A DNA stretch of 26,407 nucleotides, taken from NCBI GenBank assembly GCA_002336405.1, contig DDEJ01000166.1, positions 574 through 26,980 on the forward strand, read 5' to 3'. This document shows, piece by piece, positions 16,036 through 24,392 of this stretch. Source of the DNA: Rhodobacteraceae bacterium UBA1957 (GTDB lineage: Bacteria > Pseudomonadota > Alphaproteobacteria > Rhodobacterales > Rhodobacteraceae). The notes beneath the pieces were generated by a model. It was given only the letters and a program-made list of their open reading frames with translations, did no database searches and was not told the origin of the DNA. The number at the start of each line of letters is the position of its first letter. Position 1 is the first letter of the stretch. The translations under genes were made by a program, and so were the position numbers.

Positions 16036-16444
16036 TCTGTTTCTCTGGAGTAAATCCCAGCGGTTTCCAAACGGGTCTTGCCAGACCACAACCCGGCCAT
16101 AGGATTCGTCACGCGGGGTTTACTCAAAGAATACTCCGGCTGCGCGCATGGCAGCATAATCGGCGTCAAAGTTATCGCTGTTTAGAAAAAAACCGACCCA
16201 ACCGCCGGTCTGTTTACTTATGGCGCTTATTTGTGCCCCCCTCCGTGGCCTTTGCGAGGATGATATTTGTTGTGCACTCGGCCTCAGGGGCAATCACCAG
16301 CCACCGTTTGTGTGCGTTGATCCGGTGATCTTTAATAACTGAAAACCCTAGAACGCCAACGTAGAAATCCAAACCGGCCTGATGGCTGGGTACAGGACTG
16401 AAGGCGCAGAAGTGGCGCATGTTTGTACCGCAGTCTGGATGCAT
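16030..16444 (-). pseudogene. VOC/glyoxalase-family protein, broken
   Basis: The fold of a vicinal-oxygen-chelate (glyoxalase/bleomycin-resistance) protein can be read across two frames. From 16444 the first frame gives FCAFSPVPSHQAGLDFYVGVLGF and WLVIAPEA, then is lost at a run of six C (16236-16241; G on the coding strand). After dropping one base the second frame continues QTGGWVGFFLNSDNFDADYAAMRAAGVFFE, in pieces, then hits an in-frame TAA at 16120-16122. It resumes as TPRDESYGRVVVWQDPFGNRWDLLQ, the classic C-terminal VOC signature, and stops at 16030. One indel plus one nonsense codon make the gene inactive as sequenced. Its start could also be the internal ATG at 16420. The substrate is unknown. 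Confidence 0.85.
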
Positions 16445-16467
16445 TCTTAAGCGGATGCGAGCTTTGA

Positions 16468-17286
16468 CTACCCTATGGGATTACTGCCTGGTAATTTGAT
16501 CCTGCCAACTTGTTCCGCAATGGGATCTGAGCGGGCAATCTGGGTATTGTGCTGGAATGTCTCGGCGTCGGGCATCGGATGCCAGTCGTGATCAAAATAG
16601 ATTTCCAGACCAGAATAATTGGCCTTATAATCCATCTTATCACTGCCCTTCACCCAATAGCCTAAATAAACATGGGGCAGACCGATCTCCCGCGCGATAT
16701 CAATCTGATCCAGAATGATATAAGTACCCAGACTGTCACGGTATTTTTCAGGTTGATAAAACGAATAAACAAGGCTCAAGCCGTCATCCAGAACATCGGT
16801 TAGGCAAACCGCAACAAGGCTGTTATCGGTCGGGTCGGTGTATTCAACCACCCGTGATTTTATTGGAGTTTCCTCTATCATTGCCGCAAATTCATAGACA
16901 TCCATATCGGCCATGCCGCCAGCGGCGTGGCGCGAACCGAGATACCTGCGAAACAGCTCGTATTGCTCTTCCGTGGCCCAGGGGGATGTGGCCCGCCGGA
17001 TGAGCTGCTGATTGCGCTTTTTACAGCGTCGTTGTGATTTGGACAGCACAAATTTTGAAATGTCGATACGCGCCGAAACACAGGCCTGACAATTGGCGCA
17101 AGACGGGCGGTAAAGGACGTTTTGTGAGCGTCGAAAACCCTGTTTTGACAGACTATCATTCAACGCTTGGGCATTTTCACCCTGCAGAGCGGTGAACAGC
17201 TTTCTCTCCACCTGCGCGTCAAGATACGGGCAGGTTTGGGGCGCAGTCACATAAAACTGCGGTGCAATCGGTAACGAATGACGCAT
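16468..17286 (-). CDS. bpt: Aspartate/glutamate leucyltransferase (Bpt)
   Basis: This 272-residue aminoacyl-tRNA-protein transferase moves leucine from Leu-tRNA to N-terminal Asp or Glu of proteins, creating an N-degron for ClpS/ClpAP. It has the ATE N-terminal domain with TCPYL at residues 18-22 and the cysteine set CANCQAC (Cys63, Cys66, Cys69) in [16 protein letters not shown]. It also has the ATE C-terminal (GNAT-like) domain with [25 protein letters not shown] and [23 protein letters not shown]. The length is typical, and it is often annotated as arginyltransferase. The ATG has a TAGGA upstream, and its own promoter lies at 17312-17340. The neighbouring genes are unrelated. Confidence 0.95.
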   Translation of the reverse strand: MRHSLPIAPQFYVTAPQTCPYLDAQVERKLFTALQGENAQALNDSLSKQGFRRSQNVLYRPSCANCQACVSARIDISKFVLSKSQRRCKKRNQQLIRRATSPWATEEQYELFRRYLGSRHAAGGMADMDVYEFAAMIEETPIKSRVVEYTDPTDNSLVAVCLTDVLDDGLSLVYSFYQPEKYRDSLGTYIILDQIDIAREIGLPHVYLGYWVKGSDKMDYKANYSGLEIYFDHDWHPMPDAETFQHNTQIARSDPIAEQVGRIKLPGSNPIG

Positions 17287-17311
17287 GCGATCCTACTTTG
17301 AGTTGGATACC

Positions 17312-17340
17312 ATTATAACAATCTAAAGCCATCGCGCCAA
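17312..17340 (-). promoter_or_regulatory. Sigma-70-type promoter of bpt
   Basis: On the minus strand TTGGCG (17340-17335) is followed after 17 bases by TATAAT (17317-17312), a perfect -10 box. The 5' untranslated region would be only about 20 bases. It also argues against an overlapping 86-codon frame at 17219-17479. Confidence 0.72.
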
Positions 17341-17557
17341 GCTCAAATGAACGTGGTGTTGGTGTATTTGGATTGGGACATTTCAGATCTGTTGTTTTAA
17401 TTGCTGACCGGCGCGCCTGAGAACCGATCTGGTACAAGGGCGCGGGACTGTTACGGCTTTGCTCGGGGTGCCAAATCATGTTGACATGGCGAAGCTAAAT
17501 TAGCCGCGCCCAATCTGGGTCATTGACCTGCCCTCCCAGATTGGTTCATTTGGGGAT

Positions 17558-20341
17558 ATGGATTTCAGCACGCGTATCACACGCCTGCCATCGGCTTTTG
17601 AGGCTGAACGGGGGGCAGAAACAGCTTTATTGATACCCCAGGCCGAAGGGGATGTGGCCAAATTACTCGCCGGTGCGGGGGGATGCAGCCCGTATTTAAG
17701 ATCACTCGTTGAAAAAGAGGCAGACTGGCTGGTCTCAGCGCTTAATGATCCCGAAGCCGCGTTAGACAAACAATTCACAGAGTTGCAAAATGGCGCCACG
17801 ACAATGCTTTCTTTTGCATTGCGTCAGGCCAAACGACGCGTTGCCCTGATCACTGGATTGGCAGATTTGGCTGGTGTCTGGCCCTTAGAGACTGTGACTG
17901 CGATATTGACAGAGTTTGCTGATGTAAGCTGCGCACTGGCACTTCGGGCGGGCCTTGAGGGTGAGTTGCGGCGCGGCAAATTGCCGGGTGTTACGGAGGA
18001 TGATCTGGCGAGCGGCGCGGGCATGGTGGTGTTGGCCATGGGCAAGATGGGCGCGCAAGAATTGAATTATTCGTCCGACATCGATTTGATTTGTCTGTTC
18101 GATGAGACCCGGTTTGAGCGCGACGACTACCCCGAGGTACGGGCGGCCTTTGTCAGAGCAACCAAGCGAATGGTTGCGGTGTTGAGCGAAGTGTCGAGTG
18201 AAGGGTATGTGTTTCGGACTGATCTCCGATTGCGTCCTGATTCAGGGGTGACGCCGGTGTGCATGTCGATGGCGGGTGCTGAGAACTATTATGAAAGCCA
18301 GGGCCGCACATGGGAGCGGGCTGCCTATATCAAAGCGCGCCCCGCGGCGGGCGATCTGGCCGCAGGTGGGCGGTTTTTGCAAAATTTGCGACCGTTTGTC
18401 TGGCGACGCCATCTGGATTTTGCCGCAATCCAGGATGCCCATGACATGCGGTTGCGCATTCGCAGTCACAAAAGGCTGCACGGACCAATCACCCTGCCGG
18501 GACACCATATAAAACTGGGGCGCGGAGGTATCCGCGAAATCGAGTTTTTCACCCAGACCCGACAGCTGATTGCGGGTGGCCGCGATGCAACACTGCGCCC
18601 GCGTGGCACAGTGGCTGCATTGGCGGTTCTGGCAGATAAAGGTTGGGTTGGGGACGATACGGCGCAAAAGCTGAGCGATCATTATCGCGTGCACCGCGAG
18701 GTGGAGCACCGATTGCAAATGATCAATGACGCCCAAACCCACAATTTGCCAAATACCGTGGAACACTTTCAACGTCTGGCGTGTTTTATGGGGCAGGACG
18801 TAGCGCAGTTGCAGCAAGATTTGATGCACCGCCTGACCGAAGTCCATGAGTTGACAGAGAGTTTTTTTACCCGCGATGCAACCAATGGCGCGGTGCCGGA
18901 AGTTGATACGCCCGAAGTGACGGGTCAGTGGCCACAATATCCGGCGCTGCGTTCCGAGCGGGCGATGACGATTTTCAACCGTCTCAAACCGGAAATTATG
19001 GCCCGGTTGCAGACGGCGGCAAGACCGCACGAAGCCTTGATTGCCTTTGACGGATTTCTGGCTGGTCTGCCTGCTGGTGTCCAGTTATTTTCACTGTTTG
19101 AAGCAAACCCGCAGTTGATCGATCTGTTGATAGATATCGTTGTCACAGCGCCGGCGCTTGGGCGTCACCTATCTCGTAACGCAGCGGTTTTTGATGCGGT
19201 GATAGGGGGAGATTTTTTTGCAGATTGGCCTGAAGAGCCCGGACTGGAAATCGAGCTATCTCAGGCCTTGGCGGCAGAGGCGGATTATGAACGAAAACTT
19301 GAGACTGCGCGTCGCTGGGGAAAAGAGTGGCATTTTCGCGTCGGTGTGCATGCCTTGCGCGGGTTGGTTGATGCGGCGCAAGCCGGGCGTCAATATGCTG
19401 ATCTGGCGGGCGCGATGCTCAAAGCTCTGTGGCCCGAAGTAGTGGCGAAATTCACCGAAAAACACGGCTCTCCGCCCGGTCGCGGGGCGGTTGTTCTTGG
19501 AATGGGGTCTTTGGGTGCACGGCGTCTTAACGCAGGTTCTGATTTGGATTTGATCGTGATCTATGATGCAGATGGTGCCGAGGCCTCTGAGGGCCGCAGA
19601 CCACTGGCGGCGCGCCTTTATTACGCCCGGCTGACGCAGGCACTGGTGACCGCAATGACAGCGCCCATGGCTGAGGGACGGGTCTATCAGGTGGATATGC
19701 GGTTGCGGCCTTCGGGCAATCAAGGACCGGTTGCCACCAGTTGGAAAAGCTTTCGCGCCTATCAACGCGATGAAGCCTGGGTCTGGGAACATCTGGCGCT
19801 TAGTCGGGCGCGGGTCATTATTGGAAATTCTGCCTTGGCAGCCGATGTTGAGAGTTTTCGCGTCGATTTGCTGGGGCAAGACCAGCGCCGCGAGACGGTG
19901 TTGCAGGAGGTGGCGGATATGCGTGCGCGTATTTCTATGGCGAAAGCCCCGGCTGGAACTCTGGATGTGAAAATAGGCCCGGGGCGGTTACTGGACGTGG
20001 AACTGGTATCACAGGCTGGCGCTGTTTTGGCAGGGCTGCCTGTAACTGATGTTGCATCTGGTTTGCGTGGTGCTGTCGCAATTGGCTGGCTGGATGACGC
20101 GGACTTGACAGCTTTAAATCAAGTTTATGATCTTTGTTGGCGGGTACAAGTGGCGGCAAGATTGGTATCGGAACATCCTTTGGAAGTGTCTGGCATGGGC
20201 CAAGCGGGTCGAGATTTCTTACTAAGGATAACCGGTATGAGCGATGTGGATAGGTTGCAATCGCGGTTGGTCGATCTGGCACAACAGGCGGCAGTTTGCA
20301 TTGCCAAGGCCTTGCCAGCGCATAGGGAGGACAGCCCATGA
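17558..20341 (+). CDS. glnE: Bifunctional glutamine synthetase adenylyltransferase/adenylyl-removing enzyme
   Basis: This 927-residue enzyme controls glutamine synthetase by adding AMP to a tyrosine (AT activity) or removing it by phosphorolysis (AR activity), in response to PII proteins and glutamine. It has two nucleotidyltransferase domains. The N-terminal AR domain carries GMVVLAMGKMGAQELNYSSDIDLI (in pieces) at about residues 155-178, with the paired Asp of SDIDL. The C-terminal AT domain carries GAVVLGMGSLGARRLNAGSDLDLI, in pieces, at about 644-667, with SDLDL. Helical GlnD/GlnE-type linker domains follow each (NIEFF-like REIEFFTQTRQL and the DVELVSQAG segment). The length is normal. 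A TTGACA lies at 17481 but has no good -10 partner. Its stop overlaps the next start (ATGA). Confidence 0.95.
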   Translation: MDFSTRITRLPSAFEAERGAETALLIPQAEGDVAKLLAGAGGCSPYLRSLVEKEADWLVSALNDPEAALDKQFTELQNGATTMLSFALRQAKRRVALITGLADLAGVWPLETVTAILTEFADVSCALALRAGLEGELRRGKLPGVTEDDLASGAGMVVLAMGKMGAQELNYSSDIDLICLFDETRFERDDYPEVRAAFVRATKRMVAVLSEVSSEGYVFRTDLRLRPDSGVTPVCMSMAGAENYYESQGRTWERAAYIKARPAAGDLAAGGRFLQNLRPFVWRRHLDFAAIQDAHDMRLRIRSHKRLHGPITLPGHHIKLGRGGIREIEFFTQTRQLIAGGRDATLRPRGTVAALAVLADKGWVGDDTAQKLSDHYRVHREVEHRLQMINDAQTHNLPNTVEHFQRLACFMGQDVAQLQQDLMHRLTEVHELTESFFTRDATNGAVPEVDTPEVTGQWPQYPALRSERAMTIFNRLKPEIMARLQTAARPHEALIAFDGFLAGLPAGVQLFSLFEANPQLIDLLIDIVVTAPALGRHLSRNAAVFDAVIGGDFFADWPEEPGLEIELSQALAAEADYERKLETARRWGKEWHFRVGVHALRGLVDAAQAGRQYADLAGAMLKALWPEVVAKFTEKHGSPPGRGAVVLGMGSLGARRLNAGSDLDLIVIYDADGAEASEGRRPLAARLYYARLTQALVTAMTAPMAEGRVYQVDMRLRPSGNQGPVATSWKSFRAYQRDEAWVWEHLALSRARVIIGNSALAADVESFRVDLLGQDQRRETVLQEVADMRARISMAKAPAGTLDVKIGPGRLLDVELVSQAGAVLAGLPVTDVASGLRGAVAIGWLDDADLTALNQVYDLCWRVQVAARLVSEHPLEVSGMGQAGRDFLLRITGMSDVDRLQSRLVDLAQQAAVCIAKALPAHREDSP

Positions 20342-20607
20342 AGGGCGATATAGACGACCCCAAAGCTCTGATAAGAGAAGGGTATAATATTGCTGGGATC
20401 ACCTATGGTGAATGCCGGACGATTTTTCTGGCCTGGTCGCTGGGTGTACCAGCTGACGAGAAACCTCTGACAGTGATCGCGCGGCTCTTGATCCAATACG
20501 GCGCCGCATACCCCGATCATCCGATGACGCATGTGCTGAAAGAAGGGTTGGAAGCCAGCCCTGCGCCGGTCCGACGTGGTGGTTGGCGTGGACGCCGCAA
20601 CCATTAG
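20338..20607 (+). CDS. Small conserved-looking protein coupled to glnE
   Basis: An 89-residue protein whose ATG overlaps the glnE TGA (ATGA at 20338-20341), so translation is probably coupled. A GGGAGG precedes the start within glnE. It is soluble and has no signal or membrane segment. The N-terminal half (DDPKALIREGYNIAGITYGECRTIFLAWSLGVP) looks helical, and the C-terminus is short and basic (RRGGWRGRRNH). I do not recognise a family. The coupling suggests a role or at least co-expression with nitrogen control, which is an inference. Confidence 0.82.
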   Translation: MKGDIDDPKALIREGYNIAGITYGECRTIFLAWSLGVPADEKPLTVIARLLIQYGAAYPDHPMTHVLKEGLEASPAPVRRGGWRGRRNH

Positions 20608-20611
20608 GGGT

Positions 20612-21295
20612 TCACTTGTGCCACCGCGCGTCGTTTTTTTCGATGGCGGCAATTCGGTCTTTGGTCTTGGGGTGGCTCATTAGCCAAGCTGGCGCTGCGC
20701 CACCGCTTGATTTGGTCAAGGTCTCAAGCTTTCCCAAGAGGTCTCTTTGTGGGGCAGTTCCGATGCCTGATTTGATCAACAAAGCCGAGGCATATTCATC
20801 GGCTTCATATTCATCGCTGCGCGATAGCCTCGCGGCCAACAGCGTTGTCAGCATATTTGCAATCCAGCCACCAATGCCCGGAATGAATCGGCTCAGGATC
20901 ATCGCCAGTGCGGTGCGAAGCGCGTTTTGGCCCGAGAAATCGATCATGCGTCGGCGTGAATGACCAAGGGCCACATGCCCTAACTCATGGGCCACCACGC
21001 TTGCCATTTCTTCGGCAGTGACCTCGCCATCGGTGAACTTGCGATAAAAGCCGCGGGTGATATAGATTTTGCCATCGGGTGCGGCCAGACCGTTGACCGG
21101 ATCAATTTCATAAAGATGCAAGCGAATTTTAGCCACCTCAAGCGCTTTAGCCATGCGGTCGGTCAACACTTTCAACTTTGGATCAAGCAATTCATGCGAC
21201 TGGCCGGTGAGCTCGCGATTGGTACGCCAGACCGAAAACCGGTACATGATAACGCCGTAAATTAGGGCCAGAAGAATGGGTGAAAATTGCAACAT
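20612..21295 (-). CDS. M48-family zinc metallopeptidase
   Basis: A 227-residue membrane-anchored protease of the M48 (Ste24/HtpX) type. It has an N-terminal hydrophobic helix (residues 1-20, PILLALIYGVIMYRF). The zinc site HELGH is at residues 103-107, with the third ligand probably Glu162 in SDEYEADEYAS (ExxAD form). A second hydrophobic region near 125-155 surrounds IPGIGGWIANMLTTLL. The family clears misfolded membrane or envelope proteins. The C-terminal part SHPKTKDRIAAIEKN is a typical M48 end. It is convergent with the glnE partner gene, with only four bases between the two stops. Confidence 0.92.
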   Translation of the reverse strand: MLQFSPILLALIYGVIMYRFSVWRTNRELTGQSHELLDPKLKVLTDRMAKALEVAKIRLHLYEIDPVNGLAAPDGKIYITRGFYRKFTDGEVTAEEMASVVAHELGHVALGHSRRRMIDFSGQNALRTALAMILSRFIPGIGGWIANMLTTLLAARLSRSDEYEADEYASALLIKSGIGTAPQRDLLGKLETLTKSSGGAAPAWLMSHPKTKDRIAAIEKNDARWHK

Positions 21296-21363
21296 TTAAC
21301 TTATATGGGGCATCATCCACCCTATGACAAGCATGCTCGGGCCACAGGGCGCAACTCGACCTG

Positions 21364-22548
21364 CTAGCGGCCGAGTTGTTTCATGCCTTGTTCTATTCCA
21401 GCCAGTGTCATCGGAACCATCCGGCCAGGAAAAAGGTCTTGGATCATGCTGATGGAATGTGTGTAACCCCAGTATTTCTGTGGTACCGGATTAAGCCAGA
21501 GGTGATTTTGCCAGTGGTCTTGCGCACGCTGCAACCAGACTTGACCCGCCTCGGCGTTCCAATGCTCGTTGGCACCACCGGGGTAGGCGATCTCATAGGG
21601 TGACATGCTCGCATCGCCGACAAAAATGCATTTATAGTCAGCTCCATAGGTGTGCAAAACGTCCATGGTCGGAATTTGCGCATCCCAGCGCCGGTTGTTG
21701 TCCCGCCAAACCCCCTCATAGAGGCAGTTGTGAAAATAATAATATTCAAGGTGTTTGAACTCGGTCCGCGCCGCGCTGAACAATTCCTCCACCACCTTGA
21801 CATGGGAATCCATTGAGCCGCCAACATCAAGAAACAGCAGAACTTTTACGGCATTGCGCCGCTCGGGGCGGGTTTTCACATCAAGATAGCCGTTTTCGGC
21901 TGTGGCCTTGATGGTACCATCCAGATCAAGCTCGTCCTCGGCCCCGTCGCGGGCCCATTGGCGCAGACGTTTCAGCGCAACTTTAATGTTTCTTGTGCCC
22001 AACTCAATCGTATCGTCGAGGTTTTTAAACTCGCGTTTGTCCCAAACCTTGATCGCACGCTTGTGCCGGCTTTCGTTCTGGCCGATCCGCACGCCTTCGG
22101 GGTTATAGCCAAAAGCGCCAAACGGCGATGTGCCCGCGGTGCCGATCCATTTGCTGCCGCCCTGATGGCGTTTCTCTTGTTCTTTAAGGCGTTCTTTCAG
22201 GGTCTCCATCAGTTTTTCAAACCCGCCAAGCGACTTAATCTCGTCGCGCTCCTCCTGACTGAGATGCTTTTCTGCCATCTTTTCCAGCCAGTCTGCAGGG
22301 ATGTCCACAGCCTCCATCACTTCGCCAAGCGTGATATCCTCAAGACCCTTGAATGTGGCAGAGAACGCCTGATCAAATTTATCGATATTGCGCTCGTCTT
22401 TGACCATTGCACTGCGCGCTAGATAGTAAAACGCCTCAATATCATAGGTCACGATGCCAGCTTTCACGGCCTCTAAAAATGTTAGATATTCGCGTAGAGA
22501 GACTGGAATTTTACGCTCGCGCAGGTTTTCAAAGAACGGCAGAAACAT
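21364..22548 (-). CDS. vWA-domain protein of the MoxR-associated (CoxE-like) type
   Basis: A 394-residue protein with a von Willebrand factor A domain in its C-terminal half. The open frame runs upstream to 22773, but I chose the ATG at 22548. MFLPFFENLRERKIPVSLREYL matches the family N-terminus, and the ATG lies two bases after the stop of the preceding small gene. The N-terminal half is helical and charged (KLMETLKERLKEQEKRH). The metal-ion site is DVGGSMD at residues 241-247: a DxSxS motif in which the first Ser is replaced by Gly (Asp241, Gly243, Ser245). Other conserved bits are YYYFHNCLYEGVW and FVGDASMSPYEI. MoxR-vWA pairs act in assembly or metal insertion of enzymes; the client here is unknown. 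Confidence 0.9.
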   Translation of the reverse strand: MFLPFFENLRERKIPVSLREYLTFLEAVKAGIVTYDIEAFYYLARSAMVKDERNIDKFDQAFSATFKGLEDITLGEVMEAVDIPADWLEKMAEKHLSQEERDEIKSLGGFEKLMETLKERLKEQEKRHQGGSKWIGTAGTSPFGAFGYNPEGVRIGQNESRHKRAIKVWDKREFKNLDDTIELGTRNIKVALKRLRQWARDGAEDELDLDGTIKATAENGYLDVKTRPERRNAVKVLLFLDVGGSMDSHVKVVEELFSAARTEFKHLEYYYFHNCLYEGVWRDNNRRWDAQIPTMDVLHTYGADYKCIFVGDASMSPYEIAYPGGANEHWNAEAGQVWLQRAQDHWQNHLWLNPVPQKYWGYTHSISMIQDLFPGRMVPMTLAGIEQGMKQLGR

Positions 22549-22550
22549 CG

Positions 22551-22718
22551 CTACGTCGCAGCTCGGTGGATGATCAAAGTTACGACCAGACCCGCGAGCA
22601 TAAACATGATGCCATAGCTGGTGGCATAATGCAGAATGTCGGGCCAGCGGCCTTTTCGGCGATGGGCGGTGTAGCCGCCAAAAGACACGCCGCAAATCAA
22701 TCCCAATATTATTAGCAT
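22551..22718 (-). CDS. Small membrane protein between moxR and vWA genes
   Basis: A 55-residue protein with two predicted membrane helices: LIILGLICGVSFGGYTA near residues 2-18 and GIMFMLAGLVVTLIIH near 36-51. A short basic linker (HRRKGRW) separates them. AGGAAAA lies seven bases before the ATG at 22718. The stop is two bases upstream of the vWA start, implying translational coupling. I recognise no family. The position suggests it belongs to the MoxR-vWA unit, perhaps as a membrane anchor; that is inference. Confidence 0.8.
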   Translation of the reverse strand: MLIILGLICGVSFGGYTAHRRKGRWPDILHYATSYGIMFMLAGLVVTLIIHRAAT

Positions 22719-22888
22719 ACGTTTTCCTATTTTCCCCGCGTGGCTTGGCCTTTGCAAGGTGGTTTTTTGTCAAATCCCAGCAGCTATTAGCCGGTTTGCT
22801 ATCTGGCCTGACAGGCGCTGTCTAGTCGAACCACCCTGTTTTGTGCATCATTGAGCAGCACTTTATTATATGGCCTTGCTTGGTTGGT

Positions 22889-23728
22889 CTACCTAGTGCC
22901 GCGTGCCATAAAGGCCAGCCTCTCAAATAAATGCACATCTTGTTCGTTTTTCAACAGCGCCCCGTGCAACTGAGGTAAAGCATTCGATCCATCCCGCGCT
23001 AAATCTTCAGCTGTGAGATCTTCTGCCAACAGCAGTTTGAGCCAATCCAGCACCTCGGACGTTGAGGGTTTTTTCTTCAAACCCTGCTGTTCGCGCAACT
23101 CGTAGAACTGGGTGAGGGCAGTGGTCAGCAACGCATCTTTTATCCCGGGGTGATGTACTTCGACAATTTGGCGCATCGTTTCGAGGTCAGGAAACCGTAT
23201 ATAATGAAAAAAGCAGCGCCGCAAAAACGCATCAGGCAGTTCTTTTTCATTGTTTGAAGTGATGATGACGATGGGCCTTTGGCGGGCTTTTATCAGTTCA
23301 TCGGTCTCATAGACATGGAATTCCATCTTATCGAGTTCCTGCAAAAGATCATTGGGAAACTCGATGTCGGCTTTGTCGATCTCATCGATCAATAATACTA
23401 GTTTTTCATCGGCCTCAAAAGCCTGCCAGAGCTTGCCCTTGCGAATATAGTTGCGCACATCCTGCACTTTTTCGTCGCCAAGTTGGCTGTCACGCAAGCG
23501 GCTAACGGCGTCATACTCATAAAGCCCCTGCTGTGCTTTCGTTGTGGATTTGATATTCCATTCTACCATCTCAAGGCCCAGAGCCTTAGCGACTTGGCGG
23601 GCCAGTTCTGTTTTTCCGGTTCCCGGTTCGCCTTTGACCAAAAGTGGCCTTTCGAGCGTCACGGCGGCATTGACCGCAACCGTCAGATCATCTGTTGCGA
23701 CATATTCTTGGGTGCCTGTAAATTTCAT
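22889..23728 (-). CDS. MoxR-family AAA+ ATPase
   Basis: A 279-residue AAA+ ATPase that uses ATP to remodel or activate partner protein complexes, usually with a vWA protein. Visible motifs are the Walker A loop GEPGTGKT (residues 33-40), the Walker B strand VLLIDEID (111-118), sensor 1 in IITSNNEKELPDAFLRR (Asn159/160) and the arginine-finger region at Arg170/171. The C-terminal lid contains KKPSTSEVLDWLKLLLAEDL. The ATG has GGAA seven bases upstream. It is the first gene of the MoxR-small protein-vWA unit, and a 170-base gap to the second gene may hold a processing or regulatory site. It is divergent from the dksA-like gene. Confidence 0.94.
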   Translation of the reverse strand: MKFTGTQEYVATDDLTVAVNAAVTLERPLLVKGEPGTGKTELARQVAKALGLEMVEWNIKSTTKAQQGLYEYDAVSRLRDSQLGDEKVQDVRNYIRKGKLWQAFEADEKLVLLIDEIDKADIEFPNDLLQELDKMEFHVYETDELIKARQRPIVIITSNNEKELPDAFLRRCFFHYIRFPDLETMRQIVEVHHPGIKDALLTTALTQFYELREQQGLKKKPSTSEVLDWLKLLLAEDLTAEDLARDGSNALPQLHGALLKNEQDVHLFERLAFMARGTR

Positions 23729-23898
23729 CGGTCATTCCAATTGTGTAAGTGATTTGCGCTGACACTAACGCGAACACAAAAACACCGCAATCGGCTCCTA
23801 ACAGCTAGTGACAAGCGGCGGGTCATGAGGTAATGCACAGCCTACGCGTATGTGTGTTTGGCCAAACTGAAAAACATCAACCTTGTGGAGAGCTCGAA

Positions 23899-24321
23899 AT
23901 GAAAGCAGACGTGATTCTGCCCGATAACTATAAACCGAGCGAAGATGAACCATTCATGAACGCCAAACAGCGTGAGTATTTTCAACGCAAATTGTTGAGC
24001 TGGAAAGCTGATCTGTTAGTTGAGACCAGAGATACGCTGGAAGGTCTTCAGGGGACGACACGCAACATTCCTGATTCTGCGGATCGCGCCAGTGAGGAAA
24101 CTGACCGCTCACTGGAACTGCGTACCCGGGACCGCCAGCGTAAGCTGGTGACCAAGATTGATTCGGCCTTGCAGCGTATTGCCGAGGGTGAATTTGGGTA
24201 CTGCGAAGTCACCGGAGAGCCGATCTCGCTCAAGCGGCTGGATGCACGACCGATTGCGACGATGAGCCTCGAGGCGCAAGAACGCCACGAACGCAAGGAA
24301 AAAGTGCACCGCGACGACTGA
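23899..24321 (+). CDS. DksA-family RNA polymerase-binding regulator, single-cysteine type
   Basis: A 140-residue regulator that binds in the RNA polymerase secondary channel and, with ppGpp, redirects transcription in starvation. I chose the ATG at 23899 because GGAGAG lies seven bases upstream; the frame also opens at 23833. A coiled coil (residues about 22-95) carries the tip motif DSADRA at 59-64, matching the DxxDxA that contacts the polymerase active site. The C-terminal globular part has only Cys102 (GYCEVTGEPISLKRLDARP) instead of the four zinc cysteines of E. coli DksA, so zinc is probably not bound there. This form is known in Rhodobacteraceae. It is divergent from moxR. Confidence 0.92.
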   Translation: MKADVILPDNYKPSEDEPFMNAKQREYFQRKLLSWKADLLVETRDTLEGLQGTTRNIPDSADRASEETDRSLELRTRDRQRKLVTKIDSALQRIAEGEFGYCEVTGEPISLKRLDARPIATMSLEAQERHERKEKVHRDD

Positions 24322-24392
24322 GCTCGACAGCTGTGGCTTAAACGACAGCCGTCGTGTCAGATGCTTTGACGGTTTCGGTTTCAGGATAGCGC

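Noticed and set aside
17219..17479. 86-codon minus-strand frame overlapping the start of bpt
   Set aside because: It overlaps the bpt promoter (TTGGCG-N17-TATAAT) and the start of bpt, has no ribosome site, and resembles nothing known.
17481..17509. Possible promoter of glnE starting with TTGACA
   Set aside because: The hexamer at the correct spacing is GC-rich (CCGCGC), so the -10 box is missing.
22549..22773. Upstream extension of the vWA gene to 22773
   Set aside because: The extension overlaps the small membrane-protein gene in another frame and lacks family resemblance; the ATG at 22548 fits the family N-terminus.
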